The translations under genes and the position numbers were made by a program. A DNA stretch of 64,000 nt, from positions 1 to 64,000 of the forward strand of contig JAOPHQ010005765.1 of NCBI GenBank assembly GCA_030340625.1, written 5' to 3'. Under the pieces are notes generated by a model. It was not told the origin of the DNA, did not search any database, and was given only the letters and a program-made list of their open reading frames with translations. The stretch's first letter is position 1, and every line of letters begins with the position of its first letter. This document shows, one piece after another, positions 12,501-21,500 of the stretch. The DNA is from Merluccius polli. Taxonomy: Eukaryota; Chordata; Actinopteri; Gadiformes; Merlucciidae.

Positions 12501-15500
12501 TTTTCATAAGGGTGGATTACCAATGCCTTACGCAAGTAAGTGTTGTCCTACCATGAGGGAGCTACAAAAAAGCTTTCTTAGCTTTCACTAATAAGCAGCA
12601 AGGGGCTTAATACCTTCATCGCTGTCCAATTTCTGGGGGAGCATCTTTCTAGCTCTGGGTTGAGGTTGTGGTTGTGGCTGGGTCTTGGGTTCAGGCTGGG
12701 CCTGGGGTTCAGGCTGGGTCTGGGGTTGGACCAAAGAAGGGGGGTTCCGAGCCAGGGGACTGGGCGGTGATGTTCTCGAGGCGGAAACAGCGAACTTCTG
12801 GGGGACGAGGGGATTGGTGTCAGGGCTCTGGGGCTGAGCGGGGGTGAAGGGGGCATGGGGGCCGGGGGACGGGACCCTACGGCCAGGGAGGGTCCTCCTG
12901 CTGGCTGTACTGGTGGAGTCCCAGTCTGAGGCGTCTGGAGTGGGAACACAGTGGAAACCGTTAGCTAGTGTTGTTAGTTGCGCTGGGATCGAGGAGATAC
13001 TATCGATCTAACTATACATGGAGGTGTCTCTGTATGTCTGTCCCAAGGCCCCAAGGAACTTCAGTGTCGAGTGTGAAGTTTTCGGATGAGCGGTTCTCAA
13101 AGCTGCAAGCATCAATACCGGAGGCCAAGCAACCGGCCCGCTCTGAACAGGCATGTTTTGAATGGACACTGCACTAGTACTGGTAATACAAACACTACTA
13201 ACTCAACCTGGTTCTGTTTAGCTCTACTAGAAGAGCAAGGCATTAACACTGCCAGGGTTAGGGGTTCCATTCCCACTGGGGCCACCAATGCTAAGAATGT
13301 ATGCACTCAGCTATTCAAACTAATACTACATATGACTAACTACTGACGTCAAGGTGAACTTCTAGATTTCACTGACCTGCTTTTTGAGCTTCATTGGAGT
13401 TTGATGAAAAGAACAACACAAATGTTTTCACTAGACGGTAATAATCTTTGTAAGTAAGTCGTCTGATCATCCAGCTTTTGTATATAAGTTTTCTCCGATG
13501 AATACTATGTTTATCTGTATATTTACTTACCTTTTTCATTAGCTCATGCCATTATATAAATACATTTACATTTAGCAAGCTTTGGTTGGCTGTGATAAGC
13601 TCCTCAGAGCCTGAAATACAGAGACAGAAGAGAAGATCTGGTTTCATGTAATTTACCTTCAAGGTCATCAACGTCACCGAGCCCAAGCTCTTCCATCAGA
13701 TCTGTGTAGAAATGAAGTGCATATCAAGTTGAAGAGGCAAAAAAAAAGAATGGCAGAAACTTAAGACATTCAAGGGATCAGAATTAAATGTTCTCAATGT
13801 ACCCGTCTTCCTATTGGTTTTTGCTTGAAGTTTATTGAGGACAGACAAGTGGCTCCCACTTTGCCCTTTCAATCTGGAAAACAAAATAAATTGTAATAAA
13901 TTGATTTTCTTATGAATCAATTCCTTTCCGTTCTAAATATATTGACCCTACCTCATTCTGCGGAGCAACCTCATCGTGCAGGGCTTTGCCATCGCTGACA
14001 TCATTGGCGGCGCTTACAACTGTGGAAGACAGGTTAAAAATGGAACACTGTTTGGATGGCAAAGCGCGAGAGCCTTCACAAAGATGTCAAAACACAACGT
14101 TTTAGTCAAATGAGTGCAGTGCCAAGTGCGATATGCAGTGCAGCTCATGTTATGAAGCCAGAGCCATGACAATGCGATAGAGATCCAAGTTAATATGCCA
14201 GAGAAGAATGAAAATTAAAAAGACGCAGCTGTGATGTTGATTAGCCAGCAGTACAAGCTATCAAAATCTACCCCACAGTGACATCACACATTGGAGTTTC
14301 CACCCAGATGTACGAAAGACAGATCAACTAACCAGCCAACCCAGTGGACCGTACCAACTGGTTGGCTGATCTATCCGTTGTACATCTGGAAGGGCACTCC
14401 CACATATGGGGGAACTGTTGACAATAAAAACGAGTTAAACCAATTATTTAAAAATAAAACGCTCTAACCCAATCAACAAAAGGGGAATGATCTAGGATAT
14501 AATGAGCACGACAATCGTTCGGATTGCGTCGGGGTGGAAACATTCCCACAGACAGGAGGTGAAGGACGATGGCATTCCGTATGCTTAGTGGATGCGTCAT
14601 GCGACTTGTGATAACGTGTGGAGGTCATGTATCACAGAGGTTAATGGTGGCTCACTACGGATGATACAGGACATGCTTTTCCTGGGCAAGCTCTGAGACA
14701 AGACAGACATTCATACCCACTCCCTGGCTGTCTCCTGGCCTGCCTACACCTCTCCAAGGCTCTAGAAATGTCACCTTACTGCTCTCCTCCCGTCTCAAGT
14801 AAGACGGAATATAAAAGACGTCTACAAAGAGGGGATGTAACGGACTGTTAAATGTTGCAACAACAAAGTTAACACACATGTTATTGTGGCCCATTCATGA
14901 TCTTTTCCTGACAGTCACACATTTTCTGCAGCATGGAATGACGCCTGCAATGATTGTCAAATAAAGCCAAGCCACAGTGGCACGAATGGGTAATGTTCAA
15001 ACGAAAGTGAAACTACCTTCTCCGTTGTTCTTTTCCGAAGCAGGCATCGTCACGCGACCTTTACGACAGGGGCCACTCTTTCCAGCATGTGAGTTTCGGG
15101 GACTTTCAGAGTGGGACTGAAAAAAGAAAATAAATTGTTATGTCAGCATGTACCTCACACTACTTCTTATACAGGGCCTTGTAAAAAAAAACCATCCTGA
15201 TGTACCTCAGAATCCCACGAATCATCTTCCTCCTCTTCCTTTTCCAGGCCCAACTCAGAGAGAAAATCTACAGGTATGGTAAAGGTACGTTAAGTACGTT
15301 TCGTGCATATTCTTGTAATGTCTAGTACCACATCCTATTCTAATGAGTTCACATGGGTGCGAGAGGTCAGGAACTTACCACGCCGATTATCCTTGGAGAC
15401 TCCAGGGGTCCTGAGAGGGGGTTGCTACAGCTGGGGAGGCTTCTTCCTCCTCCTCCTGATCCTCCTCAGCCTGGTCATTTTCTGATGTGAGACCTTCCTC

Positions 15501-18500
15501 TTCCTCCTCCTCATCCTCCTCCTCTTCATCATCGTCATCATCATCATCAGTTTCCTCCTCTCCGTCCTCACCATCATCCGTTAGCTCTTCATTCTGTGTA
15601 AGGATAAATAAATACACTTTCATTTGCACTGCTTTTTTTTCTTCCAAATTCTGATCCTTGTGCTCATTTACTTAATAAACTATCTACCTGCTACCTGCTG
15701 CCTTTCACATGACACAGTCAGTTGTACCTGTTTGACAAGATCTTCAGTGTACCCGAATCGGGGGCTTTCTCCGTTCCTGTTCCCTAGCTCGTGTGGGGAG
15801 TCCAAATCCACATCATCAATGTCCGTCATTGGTAACTCCTCATCGGAGAATCCGTTGCTGTCCGACTCAGCAGCGTTATGCACTCGAGTAGAGGCGTTTT
15901 CGCACAGGGTCCACCTTCCCCTCACCTTCTTCGTTGTCGTGGTCCTCCAATTCTGTTATGTTCTCGTGGGTGACGTCATCTGCACCTCCTAGTGGTGCAT
16001 AAGATGTTAACCTGGGCTCATGCGCCTCGTCTGACCTCTCCCCAGGACCTTCGTCTGGACATTCGCCCAGAGTACTGTCTGAGTCGTCACCGGACTCGAG
16101 CACCTTGACCATTGCGCTAGCGAAGTCGTACCTCAGCTTCGAGGCCCGGCTGTCTGAGTTCTGGCTTTTCTCCTCGGGTTTAGGAGAGCCTTTGATGGTA
16201 CCCATCCCCGGGTCCTCTGGATCGGGGCTGAAATCCTTGTCAGAATCATTTCCCTCGATCATAGACACCGGCGGCTCATCACCGCCATATTCACCTTCTT
16301 CATTTTTCTCGTTCTCATGAATGACACGTTCAGGGGTTGCCATTGGCGATGGGTTCCTTGGTGTGGCAGACCTACTCCTCTCATCTTCATTATGGCCATC
16401 ATCCTTGTCTTGCCCCGACTTGAGTACAGGGGAATTCACAGCAACTTCTTTGTCCTTCATTTGCGGGAAGCTTTTACTCCCACTTTGAGTGGGAGAAACA
16501 GGTCCCTCTACCTCATTATCTTCATCATTTTCATCGTCATCCCAGCTATTATCATCATCATCATGGTAATTTTGATTGCCCAAGCGTTCCTTGGCCTTTG
16601 GATTGATTAATTCAACGTTACCATCTAATAATGGGGAGTTAGGCCTCTCTTCGTCCTGAGACTCTGGTGACACCACAGGGGAGACATCATGAGTTGCTTC
16701 TTCAGTCTGGCTTGCAAGGTTTGCACCCACCAGCAGAGTCGCAATGGCCACAGAATCAATAATCTGTGATGCTTCCTCCTTGGTGGAAGCGAGACCCTTT
16801 TTCTTGGCGCCTGTTGCAATCTTCGTCATCATCTGAAGATGAGTCCCACTCGGACTTTGATTTATCCAGCCTCGATTTGGGTCTTTGTTGTGAGTTGGGG
16901 CTGATCGGTAAAGGGGAAGCCAAGGAACACGTTGGTAAGTCCAGCTGGAATTTGGGAGAGTTGCATTTTGAGGGAGACAGTGGTGGTGATGAAGAATCCC
17001 ACAAAGACTCCTCATTTGGTATCGGAGACGTGCTTTTCAATTGAGGGACTACCTCTGGCTCCACACCTGGTCGATTCTGATCAGGAGGATCCCCATCTAC
17101 CTTGACCCCCTCTCGGTCGCTGTCCTCTCCCTGTAACAAAGAGCCCCATGACGACCTGCATTGTTCCTCTTTCGCATCGGGAGGATCATCCAATTTTTCC
17201 TGCCCCGCATTCTCTGGTGACACGTTGCTTCGTTTTGAGAGCACAGTGTTGCGTCCGTGCTCCGCCACCTGATTACCTGCATCACCATTATCATCATCAC
17301 TGTCATTCCAAGATGTATCCCCGCTGTGCGCTTTGTCAGGTCAAGGACCAATCTTCAACATCTCCATTTCCGTCTTGACCTAATTCCACATTCTTGTCGT
17401 GAGCGAGTAAAGGAGTTGCTGAGCTATGTCCGGCAGCTATGCAGCCGGTCACACCTTCGCGCGGTCCAACATTTTGACCTGCGGACCGCATGCTTTCATC
17501 TTCATCTGAAAACTTGGACTCTACTCGAATAGCTGAAACAACACAGTCTCCCGGTACATCAAGGGTCCCCAGCACCCCATTGTTTGGTATTGCAGTCGAA
17601 CAAGCCTCCTTGTCACTTTCGACATCCAGATTCGGTTTGTCATTATCTGGAGGCTCCACACTCTCAAGACCAGACTCTGTTACTTTGTTATCAGAACATT
17701 CCTTTTGACTATAATTAACCATTAGAGCTAGGTCACCAGCACCAGAATGCTCATCTTCAATACCATTGGACTCATCTAGGGCAGAGGCCGCACTATTGTC
17801 CTCCTCCTCCTCTTCCTCCTCGCTTTCCACATCATCTCCCTCTTCATCTTCTTTACTTTCCTCGTCTTCTTCATCTTCTTCCTCCTCCTCCTCCTCATTG
17901 TCGTCGTCATCCTCTTCGTCGTCATCATCATCATCATCATCATCATCGCCCTCCTCATCGTCAACATCCTCTTCATCTTCATTTTCTCCTTCAGAGTCAC
18001 CTGCCTCGGGACTTCCATCGGGGCCTCCCTCCGGAGAATCCAGAGATCTGGGCTTACTACCCGAAGCCTTCTCCGACATCAACTCACCCACTCCTCCCAG
18101 CTCACCTCCGCCCTCTCCTCGTTCAGCAAGATAATGTAAAGGAAGGAGACGAGAGATGTAACGCAAAAAATCATGACGACAAGTTCACATGCAAACAATT
18201 ACCTTGGAGGAATTTTGTACAGGAGTGGAAGTCTTCAGGGGAGTTTTGGAGAAGGAAGCAGGGAAGGGGGCTACTGGGTGCTGGGGAACCCTGGGTGTCT
18301 TAGGGAGGGATGAGGATCTCTGGTGTCTAGGATCACTCTCAGGCTCAGACTCGCCACCACTCAGGGATCTGTCGAGCTGGGCTAAAGGTGACGGCAGGGA
18401 GGGGGGGGAAATGGTTACTACAACCACATGTTAGTAGTAGGAGGTATTAAACAAGGTAATAGATGGTCGAATATCTACCAGCATTCCCTCCCTTCTTAGA

Positions 18501-21500
18501 GGCAATCAATTTCTTCAGGTTTAGCTTCGGCTGTTTCTGAGTGAAAAGAATAGAACGTGGGTAAGGAGATCAGCATCGCAATATAATGTAATAAAGTTAA
18601 CATTTGCAAGAATAAAATATTGCGTATGATGAGTAAATGCGTATGTGCAAAATTACCTTTGGGATTAAATCCAATTCATCGTCATCCCCATCCGACGATG
18701 GCCAATCATCTGCAGCACTCACTGAAGGTCTGAACAGTTTAAACAGCGGTTTAATGTCAGCATGATACAGAACTGTTCCGAAATGCACACAATGACAATG
18801 AAGCTGGGCGTTACCTGCTGACTGACTCAGACTGAGAATTATCCTCCGCATCTGAAATGTAGCACAAAGAAATATCCATATATATTTTCTGTGCTCACAA
18901 TGGATTATAAAACAGCTTCACCTTTCGAAATGATACAAAATATAAGCTATTGAAATACTGGATGATTTCCCGGGAAATCAGCAAATTCATGAAATGAAGA
19001 GTAAACTAAACAGCACAGAGATGATTGTGTAGGCCAAGTCATATAGTATCCACACATAATACCTTTCCCTGCTGCATGTGCTCCATGCTCTAGATCCATT
19101 GAAGGGGTATTGCATGAGGGATAAACGAAACAACCGTGGTCAACCAGGAATGACAGTAGGGCTGCAACTACCGATTATTTTCAAAGTCAATTAATCTAAC
19201 GGCCATCACAAGTCCCCGGAGTCAAAGTTTTAACTTTGCTTGCTGACAAGCAGCCAAGAAAAACAAAAATAGTATTTATTTTATAATAATCCATGAACCA
19301 AACATTGGAAATTCTGAAGCATCAAGCAGCAAATATCTGGTATTTGTACTTGAATGACCTAAATCGATTATAAAAAATTGATGCGATTAATTTTCTGCCT
19401 ACCGTCTTTGTCGATAGCTGGTCCTCCTAGAGAGAAGCCCGCTTCTGCTCCGTGGGGAGGACTTCCCAGCAGGCCTTTCTTCTTCTTTCTGCTGGGGACT
19501 TGGTGCGACGGAGAGGGCACACCGTTTCGCTTGGTGCCATGCTCAATGATTAGGTGGGAACAACTGAAAATGCAGTACTTTATTAATCCTAGGTGGGAAT
19601 AAGTATCGTATTTTCTTTAAGGTGTGAGGGCTGGGCAATATATCGATGTTACATTGCTATCGTGATATGAGACAAGATATCATCTTAGATTTTGATAATA
19701 TCGTGATATGGCATAAGTATTGTCTTTTCCTGGTTTTAAAGGCTGCGTTCAAATAAAGTGATGAAAAAAATGAAGAATGTGGCAATACATTTGATGAGTA
19801 TTGCGATCAGCAGCGATCCAAAAATAGGAAAAAAGGACGTCAGAGTACGCACGACCAACACATGTCAACATTAAGTACACTGAAAAGCATGAGGGCCACA
19901 GCTTACGCATGGTGTCCGTTGATGACTGCGTGGTCGTCAGCGGACCACCCCTTGCTGTCCTTCAGCGAGATATCTGCGTCGTGCTGAAGGAGCAGCCGCA
20001 ACATGCTGATCTGGCCATTCCCCGCGGCGATCATCAATGGGGACCTAACAGTCCAAACGAATGACAAGAAAAAAACACAGCATTAAAAGAGCCAAGCATA
20101 GACCAATGCTTGCGTTTTTACTTCTACAACAAACATGATTGGCTAGTAGAGAGTTGTTGTGACCTTTGACCCTGGTCGCTGATATCAAGGTCGGTACCCT
20201 CTTTGAGGAGGAACTCGGCCATCTCCACGTGGTTCTCCCGGATGGTTACAGCCAAGGGTGTAAAACCCTCCTGAAAACGTCAGTCAGTATAAGCACTTTC
20301 CCACTCAAAATCATGAGTCATTGGAAAGACAACCAAGGCAGGTCATTTGTGTAAAAAACACATTCAAAGTCAGTGTACATTACAAAACTGAACATTTACA
20401 TTTAAGCACAATATAGGGGTATATAAACCTCGTGATAACGGATTTGCTAAGCGCGTATTAGTAGTAAGTTCTCCTGCTCTCCTAGACGACACACCAAGAG
20501 AACAATGACCCCTAACCCGAGTCTGTGTAGTAAAAAAAGACCGCTGTCTCCTCACCTTGTTCTGGGCGTTGATGTCCGCCTCGTGCTCCAGCAGCAGCGT
20601 GGCGATGGAGCTGGACGGGATGTTGGCCGCCAGGTGCAGCGCCGTGTTCCCGTTGATGTCCACCAGGTTGGGGTCGGCGTGGCCCTCCAGCAGCACGCTC
20701 ACGCAGCGCTCGTGTTGGCACTGCACCGCCTGCCGCCACCGCACACGAGGAGGACAGGAGTTTGGGGTGGAGAAAGTAAGTAACACACAGGCACATGAGT
20801 CTAGGGCTGCAACTAACGGATTATTTTCATAGTCGATTAATCGAATTCTAATTTTTTTCGATTAATCATTTAGTCTCGAAAATGTCAGAAATAATAGCAC
20901 ATGCCATCACAAGTTACCAGAGTCCAAAGTGATGTTTTACATTTGTTAGCTTTATATAACAAGCAGCCAAGAAAAACTTAAGGATTCATTTTATGATGAT
21001 TCATGAACCAAACATTTGAATTTCAGAAGCATCAAACCTACCTTCATCAAGGCGGATCGGTTTTGATTGTCGCATAGGTTGAGTTTGACTTTGCTCTCCA
21101 CGAGGAACTGGACCACGTCAACATGTCCGCTGGCACATGCGATATGGAGAGGTGTTCTGTAACAGGCAGAAAGGAACAAAAACTGACATTTTCTCAAAAA
21201 GACCTAATCCTGTCTAGTTCCACCAGTTGAGCTGGACACACTGCTGCAGGGTTAGGGGTTCGAGTCCCACTGGGGCTACTCATGCTAAGAATGTATGCAC
21301 TCACTGTATTGTAAGACACTTTGGATAAAAGCATCCACCATTGATTTATTCAAAACCAAGCTCTCTTACACATTATTTTTTTTAATTAATTTTATAATAG
21401 TATTGACATTAACCAGGCGCTTTGATCCAAGTTCAAAGGAAAATAAATGCTGGTTAAATAACTATGTTACTTTTGTATGTATTGTTAGATTTAATGTGAA

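Noticed and set aside
15870..15925. Stop after RKRLYSSA as the gene end
   Set aside because: A +1 frame continues with acidic, exon-like sequence to a good donor at 15728.
17766..18134. 122-residue poly-Ser frame on the plus strand
   Set aside because: It is the antisense of the Asp/Glu microsatellite in ankrd26 exon 11.
19060..19090. 27-bp ankrd26 microexon with donor GTATTA
   Set aside because: Exons 6 and 7 already join in phase and the acceptor tract is weak.
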